Positions 35,701 to 42,557 are shown, counted from the stretch's first letter. The stretch is 64,000 bases of DNA from CALOCV01 sp942491955 (GCA_942491955.1 CALOCV010000008.1:1-64000), one strand, 5' to 3'. The notes: generated from the letters alone by a model not told the origin. Made by a program: numbers and translations.

Positions 35701-36013
35701 ACTCGTCGAAAAAGATGGAAAAAAACAGTTGATTCCCATCGAATCGATTCCAAAAGAGTGGCTTATCCCTCTCGCTCCTTATATTGCGCAAATTCGTTTT
35801 GAAAATGGGGAATACCAAAAATCTCAGTATCGGGATGGACAATGGGAAGCCCTAGAAGAATGGCTATCAAAACAACCTGTGGATCGAGCAGAAAAATATT
35901 TTGTTCAAGAAATTCTAAAACACCGTCCCGACGATCTGCGCAACTATCAGGCAAGCGATTTACAAAAATTCTTTACTAATTCGAAAGAAGTCCAAGCGTT
36001 TTGGCCTTCTTAG
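29714..36013 (+). CDS. giant SF2-type ATPase, fragment 4 (helicase-like C-terminal 2,100 residues)
   Basis: This 2,099-residue stretch is fully open (in fact from about 29498). Near residue 1000 it has 'QAETGSGKTTVIQFLKALMI', a Walker A of superfamily-2 type, then 'VVLPKDLFKENVAYI' and 'LFHIDEFDSLL' as motif II (DEFD). Further on, 'SCTSANFVSMARSVGGASATTGNP' resembles motif III, and 'ILQTAGRSRVKNDITIGLP' is the QxxGRxR motif VI. So it is an ATP-driven DEAD/SecA-like enzyme. Size and motif style recall the giant DUF3638/DUF3645 proteins of environmental chlamydiae and fungi; that is a memory-based guess. With fragments 1-3 the protein would be about 3,180 residues. It ends convergent with thyX, overlapping it by 38 bp. 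Confidence 0.75.
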   Translation: MFTNHADGTTNRPFSSEILNNKSIQEAFSTQPLSSVPVQTKAEQKEMHYFFTDASEQPSRIIEKGGKHKIYKELWINNQKKVVQFLPRRAIIPQELSTSSFNSLSSVKEWIQMLWRWIQHSSRPPFPSFLKNADFRFWVDPSDSNQVFVCNKEGSPLYQLQFSRKLGGYRVLKQGADLRQGTHPILFQKIERLADASHPVWKALTRFEDQKNILVWKTLKGEVDRIELFRFDLSFRKQGDALICLHPDYKGWILRKEDLNSLATKEVPGALVLSHPEQKERKKILLPKHQFREGVLSRSSSPIRQFLYMLFCWIKKRIPSSVHHDPFHFFHFDETTPHVPLLAFDSNPHTLAWTTPSSKKNEELLYVAQVCCHVGNWSRALEFIEQTKHTLSDQLSSEEEKAIEHILTHPFSTPESCGVKLHAALLSLPRLSPSKKQKREIFLIALYKKYLEYGHKIPHRFRLKKEQESLLFSLMYRHEPQWALSHFPLLCPTESHPHPVQQAQIKGRVQNKKTLPKATEINAIANAVLNSLKNQKKQEREAKKQNLRTRCFRRLFSLDKKQALFDQKSGRWLMHQFDTVYDTVRNRPLNDKEFLQKEALLLSVREGEKENPFFTQDEPVTPLLKEYLLWIIDLRRTRNVQSDAFPLFDLSFKEEELENRSPDADQNKQKTTQLFFENLHKLISSHFSEEDGTPLDTSPTKEQMHSLLPLLSEYLGPQFPSFLNAISESESDLFPTRHKNTTPVSISLPKIEPCGGALFEKKDVEELFQSVPALSKEIHHIPNLSLLEQETEPAILAEKEKILKEVQIALDRKKDQNIHVLKSEEDRKKCLEQLLKKQSDATQCEENKRQALLDFFSLNSSALHQLQKTAGFIPSTEVADILRACLQNDWASIEKALPLGKTKEEIFTLVLDYIDAASQKIRCHKALALLKEMDPAIGGVQEDASERLYQILTSERHYDPKEHPYLAAFEMYLGFTLRSNQLKTIVEMVHNPNAIKQAETGSGKTTVIQFLKALMIANGENLSTVVLPKDLFKENVAYIQENLGKLYERNTYSLIFSEETPLTLGNRSIFQDMHHHLIQTIQHRGVVATTRESIQALQKSFIKQVHRFNLTHQLDDKQRSHLIYSAKILELFQENSLFHIDEFDSLLSPKQRQDLGLSNGKMIHYPNFYREEALRIYRKLSQIENLGLKTNTQAERFAQYGPAAMEQVAKERVQEWEKEGIAHAHLLDYFFSRLDPAQEKAFLSEIQVTPDQQDRLAVIKDLFSTFIPLALQKKEDGKYKRSANGSDTVNCSTPQNPREGSRPKETLETICYTIQDYLYQGISSIKVQNVVRHFCQLADRELQPLCSDLKEDKDKSTSSPISIDQTQAARQFQKQFSRENAPFLLSSFSAKNNEQAIQELTQWIHHNEEKKWEFLEEQLSRISDYAAKISCTSANFVSMARSVGGASATTGNPLAYPEKIHHATVTEPGTVGEMILNLQSKVAHRNIETFSPEKPLSFLLKQVQENNVHSLVDGSIAFTGIDAKTAAEKILDHLPTTTPIQGVVFFDNNNVQRIMTRDKKIHNLNNVPISSHERSMVLLSAHARGADVQIGTNNHILVLANTSMPLEEILQTAGRSRVKNDITIGLPQGSKASTLDDLIALGILKGALAGSDDLVRAKLQEFDDIVRHDMLSHLIALTASISPGKEDEIAQLFQKYQNDSFRQFLVQDRQKEFKPDGSYEPGTYFAIHGAITRKDKSPKGVCKASIQELHDIAKNLDLHDATAKLLHWKILFEAHDLLSGELAKSNDVELLSTYSDPLGQLQKGLSLSTQKQALSRLRKLDEMLRQMPTFIEGKEAPELETSVDLDTEREAESEIEVDRQVDMHVTQEQTKKQPYYLDWVEDTYNTLSNTPRKFHLHSFKENLLSTYDPLIQSTENIHPLGRKTWADPVFHRTPHDRLQTPLDCIEFQFDPSNGQCTKIVVEDPLDAAKNGYYGRNGLHWAVTYSLRSNQFFRRLQLVEKDGKKQLIPIESIPKEWLIPLAPYIAQIRFENGEYQKSQYRDGQWEALEEWLSKQPVDRAEKYFVQEILKHRPDDLRNYQASDLQKFFTNSKEVQAFWPS

Positions 36014-37631
36014 CTTTCCTCTGTTCCTGATCCATCCTTCCCAAATCGTATCCCTCATAGTCAACAAAGCGGAAAAAACGTTCAAATTCAGGAAAGACAT
36101 CACATACCTGCCGCGCCATGACTTGAGCAATCATGCGATAAGTCGGATGGCCCGCAGGGGCGGAACGGAGCTCGCATAGCCACTGTAGAGCTCGCAAGTT
36201 CACATGGAAATACCAACGTACGTTATAGCCCATCGGAACAACATACTGCGCCTCTTCAGGAAGTTCTGTCGCAATTTGATCATAGACCTCTTTGGCACGG
36301 AGCATGACACGCTTGTATTCTCCCTCTTCTGACATTCCCTCCAACTCAGGAGGAATATAAAAGCCATAATCGCATGACAACAGCTGTCTTTCTTGCGTCA
36401 GAAGGCGATGGCGATGCAAGTCGCGATAGGCGCCAAAATCACTCACCATTTCAAAGGTGAACGTCGCATGCTCTAGAGCACGTGGCGACTTATGCCTACG
36501 GTTCTCTCTTGCATTGCACCCCGCATCGAGAATCCGCGCAATCTCTTCCTGCCCTAAAGAAGAGACGTGTTGATAGAGATCTTGAAAACTTTTATTAGAA
36601 AACGCAAAAAGGAGTGCCGCTGCCACTTTTTTAACTCCATCGTGATCATAATCGATTAAGGAAACACCTTGTTCCATTGTGCGCTCAGAAAAGGAAGTCT
36701 GTTCTGCAGTAACAAGACGTAATTCCGTCTGCATCGCATCGTAGAATTGTGCAAAATTTTCCTGTGTTGGATGAGAAGGTTCGGCACGTCGAACAAAAGA
36801 AGGAATGATTTTCGCCAACTCTTCATAGGAGTGTTTTCCCAGTTCTTGCAGTTCCGTCAAATTTTGGCATTGGAGTTTGTTAATGAGTGCATCGAAGAAA
36901 CGACCATTGCCATACACCCCCATGTTGGTCAATGTGCTCGCTGGCAGGAGCCCACGAAGAGCATCGAGTACTTTTGCGCGAAGAGCCGCTTTGTAGGCTC
37001 CAGGAGACGTATTGGGATCGTGAGGAAAATTTTTCTGAATTTTTTCTGTCAGAGGAGGGATAAGACGACTATATGTCGAGAACAAATCGTTACACATCTC
37101 GATATAGATATCTCGATAGGCCGATGTCATTAGGATAGGTTCTCGATAAAATCGGTACTCCCCATGAAGTTTTTGATCAAAGTGGATATACCGCGTCGAT
37201 TTTTCTAAAGGAGATCCCCCTATCCGATGATCTTCGACAGCTTTTGCTGCAATCATCGAAACATTCTCAACAGCTAGATGAGCACCACCCAACTCACCGA
37301 TCGAATCATCTCCATAACCATCGAGGATCCGATCATAAAAATTTTGTGCCTTTTGTATCGCAAGAGATTGTCGATCTAAAACCGAGCTCTCCTTGTCGGT
37401 GATACCAGCAATATCGGAAAATCCAGAATCTTCTGATTTTAAAATAAATTCCTTAAGAAGAAGGGAGCGAAGACCCAGCGATGAACGCGAATAACGGGAA
37501 AAAAGAGCCCCCTTAATCACTTCAGGAAGATTATGCAAAGCAAAAATCGGTCTCGATGTATTCGTCACATACCGCTCGAGGATTTTCTTCTCTTCTTCGC
37601 TAAACGTCTCATATTCTTGTTCGGTCATCAT
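35976..37631 (-). CDS. thyX: flavin-dependent thymidylate synthase, double-length chlamydial type
   Basis: ThyX makes dTMP from dUMP with FAD. The protein of 551 residues is about twice a standard ThyX, as in other chlamydiae, and seems to be two ThyX-like halves. The C-terminal half keeps 'YRDLHRHRLLTQERQLLS', the RHRxxSxxxxSR-type substrate and flavin motif (Ser positions changed to Thr/Gln), and 'MGYNVRWYFHVNLRALQWLCELRSAPAGHP', the second active-site region. The N-terminal half has 'GYGDDSIGELGGAHLAVENVSMIAAKAVED' and 'STRYIHFD'. No thyA is seen here. It overlaps the giant ATPase gene end to end. Confidence 0.9.
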   Translation of the reverse strand: MMTEQEYETFSEEEKKILERYVTNTSRPIFALHNLPEVIKGALFSRYSRSSLGLRSLLLKEFILKSEDSGFSDIAGITDKESSVLDRQSLAIQKAQNFYDRILDGYGDDSIGELGGAHLAVENVSMIAAKAVEDHRIGGSPLEKSTRYIHFDQKLHGEYRFYREPILMTSAYRDIYIEMCNDLFSTYSRLIPPLTEKIQKNFPHDPNTSPGAYKAALRAKVLDALRGLLPASTLTNMGVYGNGRFFDALINKLQCQNLTELQELGKHSYEELAKIIPSFVRRAEPSHPTQENFAQFYDAMQTELRLVTAEQTSFSERTMEQGVSLIDYDHDGVKKVAAALLFAFSNKSFQDLYQHVSSLGQEEIARILDAGCNARENRRHKSPRALEHATFTFEMVSDFGAYRDLHRHRLLTQERQLLSCDYGFYIPPELEGMSEEGEYKRVMLRAKEVYDQIATELPEEAQYVVPMGYNVRWYFHVNLRALQWLCELRSAPAGHPTYRMIAQVMARQVCDVFPEFERFFRFVDYEGYDLGRMDQEQRKAKKAKTLGLLSN

Positions 37632-37740
37632 TCACCTAATCCTAATAGAAATCACGGCAACTAGACTGCCATACTTGCCCTGTTGTTGCAAGAGTTTCTT
37701 AAGAGGAGCCGACAATCCATTTTTTTTGTATTATGTTTTC

Positions 37741-38613
37741 ATGACACACGAAGAATCGATTGCATGGGACCAAAAAGGATGGATCGTTGGCCCCAATGAA
37801 ACAGAGGAAGAATACAAAAAACGCGTTGCCTTTGGCTCGCAGGAAATCCAAGAACTCCAGAAAAACATCGACGATGAGCTCCCTTTCATCCCCCCCTCAA
37901 GCGCCAAAACAACGTACTACGCTTCTCCCATCAAATCCATCCAAGCACAATACGATATCGCTCCCGACTGGGTCCCCCTCCTCTTTCATAACAAAGGCCT
38001 CTCCCCTTGGCACGGTGGGTGCGCATGGATTTATACCCTATCCGATGAACATCCCTGCTCCGCTTTCTTACAACTCCGTCGTTCTTTTGCAAAAAAGGAT
38101 AAACTTTGGGGAATTGTCCGCCGCGATGAAGTCATTGCTCATGAAATGGTCCACGTGGCTCGTATGGCATTTGAAGAACCCAGGTTTGAAGAGCTATTCG
38201 CCTACCATACCTCCTTCTCACGATGGCGGCGATGGTGGGGCCCCATTCTGCAATCGCCTTGGGAAGCCCATCTCTTTCTCTTCTCAATCGCCATTCCACT
38301 CTTATGCACCCTCGTTGGAACCTTTTATGGAATCGACGCTGTTGTTCAATGGGGATTTGGCCTATTGATTTTTCCCCTCTCTCTCACCACCATGGGAACA
38401 TGGCGTCTTACTTATAAGCACAACATACTCAACAAGTGCCTGAAACAACTCTCCCTATTTCTCCCTAAACCGGCAGTCTGGAGTGTGGCTCTCCGTCTTA
38501 CCGATCATGAAATTCGTCGTTTTGGGAAAATGTCCCCCGATGCCATACGCAACTACGCCCGACAAAATCAAGAATTTCGTTGGAAAATCCTCTCATCACG
38601 ATGGGGTTTTTAG
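37741..38613 (+). CDS. membrane protein with HExxH zinc-protease-like motif
   Basis: From ATG 37741 the protein has 290 residues. A soluble N-terminal half contains 'RRDEVIAHEMVHVARMAFEEPRFEELFAYH', where HEMVH is a zinc-metalloprotease motif followed 15 residues later by Glu and His that could be the third ligand. Two membrane helices follow ('LFLFSIAIPLLCTLVGTFYG' and 'GFGLLIFPLSLTTMG'), then a short basic tail with 'DHEIRRFGKMSPDAIRNYA'. So a membrane-anchored protease or a relative is likely. I do not recognise a named family. It is divergent from thyX with a gap of about 110 bp. Confidence 0.6.
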   Translation: MTHEESIAWDQKGWIVGPNETEEEYKKRVAFGSQEIQELQKNIDDELPFIPPSSAKTTYYASPIKSIQAQYDIAPDWVPLLFHNKGLSPWHGGCAWIYTLSDEHPCSAFLQLRRSFAKKDKLWGIVRRDEVIAHEMVHVARMAFEEPRFEELFAYHTSFSRWRRWWGPILQSPWEAHLFLFSIAIPLLCTLVGTFYGIDAVVQWGFGLLIFPLSLTTMGTWRLTYKHNILNKCLKQLSLFLPKPAVWSVALRLTDHEIRRFGKMSPDAIRNYARQNQEFRWKILSSRWGF

Positions 38614-38639
38614 AGCCATTCCCACTGTGGGTGCCTTGG

Positions 38640-38790
38640 GGCGTGTCATCAATTGGATGGATTTGTAGATCGTGGTAGATAGATTTGACGATGGATCGTG
38701 TGGAAGCCGAAGCAAACTGCAATCCGTTAGCGAGGCTGAACACGATTTATGGTAGTTAGATACCGTGAGATGCGCACTGGCAGATGAATG
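38640..38790. repeat. GTCATCAATTGG repeat, copy 1 (diverged)
   Basis: Starts GGCGTGTCATCAATTGG and contains 'GTGTGGAAGCCGAAGCAAAC' and 'GAGGCTGAAC', as do the copies at 55279-55393 and 59151-59312. The right end is degraded. The gap 38614-38850 holds nothing else. Confidence 0.7.
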
Positions 38791-38850
38791 GCCTAAGAAC
38801 CTGTTCAAAATTCTCTTTAAAAGTGTATAAGGTTTATTTTCAACAATCCA

Positions 38851-39144
38851 TTGGAGATAACCTTGACTCATTCTTATCCAAGCAATATCAATCCCGAACA
38901 ATTTGACAAGATTAAGCCTATCCTTGAATCTGCGCGCAAAAAAACTCGTCCTCGAAGCGTTGATTTATATCATGTGTTCTGTGGAGTACTGTATGTTTTA
39001 AAAAGTGGATGTCAATGGCGAATGTTGCCAAAAGAGTTTCCTAAATGGCGTACCTGTCACTATTATTTTAGCATCTGGAGTGAAAAGAAAAACGACAACT
39101 CCATTAGCGCTCTTGAAAAAGTTTTAAAAAAAAATAATTGGTGA
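38851..39144 (+). CDS. IS5-family transposase, N-terminal frame
   Basis: Ninety-seven residues from TTG 38851 carry the N-terminal domain of IS5-type transposases ('PRSVDLYHVFCGVLYVLKSGCQWRMLPKEFPKWRTCHYYF'). The frame ends at TGA just after an A9 run (39125-39135); the rest of the transposase is in another frame, as in IS5 members that use slippage at A-runs. Reading eight instead of nine A gives 'VLKKIIGEVRQSTGR' and continues the protein. Confidence 0.75.
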   Translation: MEITLTHSYPSNINPEQFDKIKPILESARKKTRPRSVDLYHVFCGVLYVLKSGCQWRMLPKEFPKWRTCHYYFSIWSEKKNDNSISALEKVLKKNNW

Positions 39145-39795
39145 GGTTCGACAAAGCACTGGACGGAAAGAGAAAACCAGTTTTATTATTGTTGATGCAC
39201 AGAGCGTGAAAAATACTGATACGGCTCAAGAGAAAGGTTATGATGCGGGGAAAAAAATATCAGGGATTAAGCGTCACATCGCAGTCGACACGCAAGGATT
39301 GCCACATGCAATTCATATCACGACTGCGAATATTACTGATCGAGGCGGAGCTTTGGAAATGTTTTCATGGAATGAAGACGTTTTATCGGATGTAGAAAAT
39401 GTTCTTGTAGATGGAGGTTACAGTGGGTATTCATTTGCAAATGGTGTAGAGAGGCTTCTTCACTGCAAGGTAGAAGTTGCTAAAAGAAGCGAACTTCACA
39501 CTTTTAACCTGAGTTTTGGGTTATCTCCTCTGATATTAGAGGATTTTGGCAAATATGGATTTTTTGGAATATGCTTATTTTTCGGACAAAACTCGTAGGT
39601 CAATTACCTGAAGATCAAGGAGATAAACCCAAAACTCAGGTTTTTAAGGTAATTCCTAAAAGATGGGTTGTAGAGCGCTCCTTTGCCTGGTTGGAGAAAT
39701 GCCGTAGGTTATGGAAAAATTGCGAAAGAAAGCTTAATACCAGCCTACATATGGTTATTATTGCTTTTGCTGTTTTGCTTGTGCAAAGATTATAA
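39145..39795 (+). pseudogene. IS5-family transposase, catalytic part, split by an insertion
   Basis: Second frame of the transposase. It holds 'IIVDAQSVKNTDTAQEKGYD' (first catalytic Asp), 'ISGIKRHIAVDTQGLPHAI' and 'NVLVDGGYSGYSF' (second Asp). After 'KRSELHTF' at 39505 a 137-bp element interrupts; joining the flanks directly gives 'ELHTFKVIPKRWVVERSFAWLEKCRRLWKNCER' with the catalytic Glu, and the gene ends at TAA 39793-39795. The coding parts are otherwise undamaged. Confidence 0.75.
39506..39642. mobile_element. 137-bp MITE inside the IS5 transposase gene
   Basis: Ends AACCTGAGTTTTGGGTTATC and its near-complement (GGAGATAAACCCAAAACTCAGGTT side). The uninterrupted gene can be rebuilt by removing it and one copy of TTT (or TTTTA), so the target duplication is 3-5 bp. 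A degraded relative lies at 40253-40410. Confidence 0.8.
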
Positions 39796-39833
39796 ACTAC
39801 CACAGAGCCCACAGGGAACACAGAGAGGGTTTT

Positions 39834-40244
39834 ATGAATTATTTAGTTAATCCTGACGTATCTGAAGAAATAGATGGACGTGAAACAGATCCTTTAACAG
39901 GTAATATCATAGGGGCTGCTATTGATGTACATCGTGCATTAGGACCTGGTTTGCTTGAATCAGCTTATGAAGCTTGTCTTCTTTATGAACTAAGACTAAG
40001 GCGGTTAAAGGTTGAAGCCCAAAAACCTTTACCTATCTTTTATAAAGATGTTATGCTGGACTGCGGTTATCGTCTTGATTTGATTGTAGAAGATCAGGTA
40101 ATCATAGAAATTAAATCTGTGAATGCAATAGCTCCAATACATGAAGCACAATTATTATCCTATTTACGGCTTTATGGAACTTCTACTCGAGGCTTACTTA
40201 TTAATTTTAATGTAAAACGATTAGTAAAGGCATTCGCAGAATAA
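39834..40244 (+). CDS. GxxExxY family protein (PD-(D/E)XK nuclease-like)
   Basis: The 136-residue protein matches the GxxExxY family: 'GAAIDVHRALGPGLLESAYEACLLYEL' contains G-x-L-E-S-A-Y, and 'CGYRLDLIVEDQVIIEIKSV' holds the D-x(n)-E-x-K triad of a PD-(D/E)XK nuclease fold. Function of the family is unproven; copies are often found between inverted repeats in many bacteria, as here. The ATG follows the left repeat directly, with no ribosome site apart from GAGAGG. AT-rich compared with the neighbours, so probably acquired. Confidence 0.85.
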   Translation: MNYLVNPDVSEEIDGRETDPLTGNIIGAAIDVHRALGPGLLESAYEACLLYELRLRRLKVEAQKPLPIFYKDVMLDCGYRLDLIVEDQVIIEIKSVNAIAPIHEAQLLSYLRLYGTSTRGLLINFNVKRLVKAFAE

Positions 40245-40252
40245 ACGTCCTG

Positions 40253-40410
40253 TGGTAGTTTTGGGTATTATCTCCTCTGAAATTTATTCAGAAGATTTTG
40301 GCTTAAATGATGGATTGTTTTTTCGAAGAATACTTCCATTAGCTTTTTTCGAGAACAAAAAAAACATAGGTAGGAAATAAAAAAAGATAAATGCAAAACT
40401 CAGGTTAGTA
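40253..40410. repeat. degraded copy of the 137-bp MITE
   Basis: Shares GTTTTGGGTATTATCTCCTC at the left and CAAAACTCAGGTTA at the right with the element at 39506-39642, but the middle is diverged. It lies in the 200-bp gap between the GxxExxY gene and the right inverted repeat. Confidence 0.6.
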
Positions 40411-40446
40411 GAAGGCATTCGTCGAATGAAGATATAACCCCTCTCT

Positions 40447-41064
40447 GTGCCCTCTGTGGGCTCTGTGGTAGTTTTTATTTACATTTTTACAATTCTATTC
40501 CTCGTCATTGTGACTCTTCTCCCCTATATCTTTCTCACTGCGATAGGACATCCACAAAAACCCGGCCTCGTCTCTTTTCTTGCCTCTATTATCCATTGGG
40601 TATTACAAATTTTCATGTGGATGGCAAGCATCCAAATTGTTTTGATTGCTGCTCGGGGAGAGAAACCCCATTTTAGCGACATTTTCCGCCCCATCCCCCG
40701 CTTTTTCCCCTACCTTGGTGCGTCAATCCTCTATTTTCTCATCATTCTCGCCGGTACCATCCTACTCGTCTTCCCCGCTTTCATCTGGGGAATACGGTAT
40801 AGCTTGTACCCCTATTTCATCATCGAAAAAAAATACGGCGTCTTCCAAGCCCTGCAAGCCAGTGCCAAAACAACCTATGGAGCCAAATGGGATCTTCTTG
40901 GATTATACAGTGCATCTTGGTTCCTCAACCTAGCAGGTGCCGCCATTGCCCTTCTTGGCCTCTTCGTCACCGGACCGATCACCTGGATCGCTTATGCCTT
41001 CGTCTACTACAAACTTCTTGAACAAACAAAAGAGATATCCCCATCGCCCCAAACCCATGAATAA
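40447..41064 (+). CDS. membrane protein, N-terminus replaced by repeat
   Basis: A protein of about 205 residues with four to five membrane helices ('LFLVIVTLLPYIFLTAI', 'FLASIIHWVLQIFMWMAS', 'LGASILYFLIILAGTILLVFPAFIWGI', 'LNLAGAAIALLGLFVTGPITWIAYAFVYY'). The pattern resembles the DUF975 or glycerophosphodiesterase membrane-domain families ('PYFIIEKKYGVFQALQASAKTTYG'). The first ten codons ('MPSVGSVVVF') are read from the inverted repeat that arrived with the GxxExxY gene, so the natural start is lost and expression now depends on the repeat. The stop overlaps the pepP start by 8 bp. Confidence 0.6.
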   Translation: MPSVGSVVVFIYIFTILFLVIVTLLPYIFLTAIGHPQKPGLVSFLASIIHWVLQIFMWMASIQIVLIAARGEKPHFSDIFRPIPRFFPYLGASILYFLIILAGTILLVFPAFIWGIRYSLYPYFIIEKKYGVFQALQASAKTTYGAKWDLLGLYSASWFLNLAGAAIALLGLFVTGPITWIAYAFVYYKLLEQTKEISPSPQTHE

Positions 41065-42121
41065 ACAGAAACGCCTAAACCGACTACAACAAAAGATGCA
41101 GGAAGAGAAGGTGGATGCCCTTCTCATCAATGACTTAGTCGACATATTCTATCTGTCAGGAATCCAACTTTCCGCAGGACAATGCCTTGTCACCCACGAT
41201 AGCGCCCATCTCTTAGTCGATGGGCGCTACCTAGAAATGTGCACAACCCAATCTGCCATCTCCCCTATCCTCGAAGAAAAAAACACCCTACCCTCTCTCC
41301 TCCCTCCATCCTGCAAACAACTCGCCTTCGTCGCCGAAACCACCACCTACCAACAATGGGAAAATCTATCCTCCCAACTTCTTATTCCCCTACTCCCCGT
41401 TCCCCACTGGGTACGCGAACAAAGAGCCATCAAAGACCCCGAAGAACTCACACTCCTCCGCAACGCCGCTCACCTCGGCTCAGAAGGATACGATTACATA
41501 CTCTCCATCCTCTCCGAGGGCATTACCGAAATCGAAGTCGCTCGAGAACTAGAATTCTTCTGGAGAAAAAAAGGAGCCCAAAAACTCGGATTCGATCCCA
41601 TCATCGCCTTCGGCTCTAACACCTCACAACCCCATTACCACCCCCAACCCATCCCCCTAAAAAAAGGTGACCCCGTCCTCATCGATATCGGCGTCTACCT
41701 CAATGGCTACCACTCCGATATGACACGTACCCTCTTCTTCGGAGAACCCTCTCCAAAAATGCGCGAAATCTATGCCACCTGCCTCGAAGCACAAACCAAC
41801 GCCCTCGCCGCTTGCCACCCCGGCACCACCGTCGGCGAAATCGACGATATCGCCCGATCCACCATCGCCAATAAAGGATTCGGCAACGCCTTCCCCCACG
41901 GCCTCGGCCACGGCGTCGGCCTCGAAATCCACGAACTCCCCATCCTCAAGGGAACAACCCCCTACCGCAATACCCCCCTAAAAGAAAATATGGTCATCAC
42001 CATCGAACCCGGTATCTACCTACCCAGTATCGGCGGCGTCCGTATCGAAGATACCATCGCCATCACCAAAAATGGCTACGAAGACCTCACTCAACGCCCC
42101 AAAGAACTCGCATTCTTGTAG
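41057..42121 (+). CDS. pepP: Xaa-Pro aminopeptidase/dipeptidase (M24 family)
   Basis: The enzyme removes N-terminal residues next to proline. From ATG 41057 it has 354 residues. The creatinase-like N-terminal domain is followed by the pita-bread catalytic domain with all five metal ligands: 'VLIDIGVYLNGYHSDMTRT' (two Asp), 'FPHGLGHGVGLEIHE' (His), 'ITIEPGIY' (Glu) and 'GGVRIEDT' (Glu). Length suits the short PepP/PepQ type. It is translationally coupled to the membrane protein upstream; a compound GC-rich hairpin follows the stop by 5 bp. Confidence 0.92.
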   Translation: MNKQKRLNRLQQKMQEEKVDALLINDLVDIFYLSGIQLSAGQCLVTHDSAHLLVDGRYLEMCTTQSAISPILEEKNTLPSLLPPSCKQLAFVAETTTYQQWENLSSQLLIPLLPVPHWVREQRAIKDPEELTLLRNAAHLGSEGYDYILSILSEGITEIEVARELEFFWRKKGAQKLGFDPIIAFGSNTSQPHYHPQPIPLKKGDPVLIDIGVYLNGYHSDMTRTLFFGEPSPKMREIYATCLEAQTNALAACHPGTTVGEIDDIARSTIANKGFGNAFPHGLGHGVGLEIHELPILKGTTPYRNTPLKENMVITIEPGIYLPSIGGVRIEDTIAITKNGYEDLTQRPKELAFL

Positions 42122-42125
42122 CGTT

Positions 42126-42395
42126 TTGTGGGGGACTCCGTCCCCACACCCCCTGCTGGGGAGCACAGCTCCCCAGACCCCATCGGCCGCTACCGCGGCC
42201 TCTCTTCTTTCCTTCGCTTCTGGCGTATCCTCTTTCACCCCTATTGTTTTTCGTGTGAAAGCTATCGCTTTCACACGATAATGCGATCTCGAAAACTTTG
42301 GCACTTGTGCCAAAGTTTCCTTCGATAAGCTCGACCTACGGTCGAGTGGAGTTGCAGATTCGTAGCGAAACAAACGTCATAAGCCAAAGAAACCA
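42126..42395. repeat. compound hairpins behind pepP
   Basis: In order: GTGGGGGACTCCGTCCCCAC, GCTGGGGAGCACAGCTCCCC, GGCCGCTACCGCGGCC, GTGAAAGCTATCGCTTTCAC, CTTTGGCACTTGTGCCAAAG and CTCGACCTACGGTCGAG, then the tag GTAGCGAAACAAACGTCATA. Similar strings lie at 19643, 43729-43943 and 54138. No gene in 42122-42580. Confidence 0.75.
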
Positions 42396-42449
42396 CCGGG
42401 CCTGAGAGCGTATGGCCCATGAGTAACACCAAACGCAATCAATAAACGC

Positions 42450-42557
42450 GCAAATTGATCTCCATCTTTTTTTACGAAATCTGTTTTTCTATCTTACAAA
42501 CTCACAAGAGTTTGCTACAATCTCCAAAACAAATTTCGCAAAAAAAATCTTGAACCC
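42450..42557. repeat. degraded remnant of the 160-bp MITE
   Basis: Core sequence of the 160-bp MITE in reverse orientation (CAAACTCACAAGAGTTTGCT and CCAAAACAAATTTCGCAAAA) with point changes; both terminal repeats are missing. Confidence 0.75.

Larger units (their letters stand above)
38798..39795 (+). mobile_element. IS5-family (IS427/IS1031-like) element, interrupted
   Basis: A GAACCTGTTCAAAATTC left end is followed by a split DDE transposase. A 137-bp element is inserted in the transposase gene, and the right end of the IS is missing because the GxxExxY repeat starts directly after the transposase stop codon. Confidence 0.75.
39796..40475. mobile_element. GxxExxY gene between long inverted repeats
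   Basis: ACTACCACAGAGCCCACAG (from about 39798) and its complement in CTGTGGGCTCTGTGGTAGT (to about 40474) enclose a GxxExxY gene and a degraded MITE. The arms match over about 38 bp with few differences (the second half reads GGAACACAGAGAGG against GGGCACAGAGAGG). The left arm begins one base after the transposase stop; the right arm forms the first codons of the membrane protein gene. It looks like a mobile cargo unit of unknown mechanism. Confidence 0.6.
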
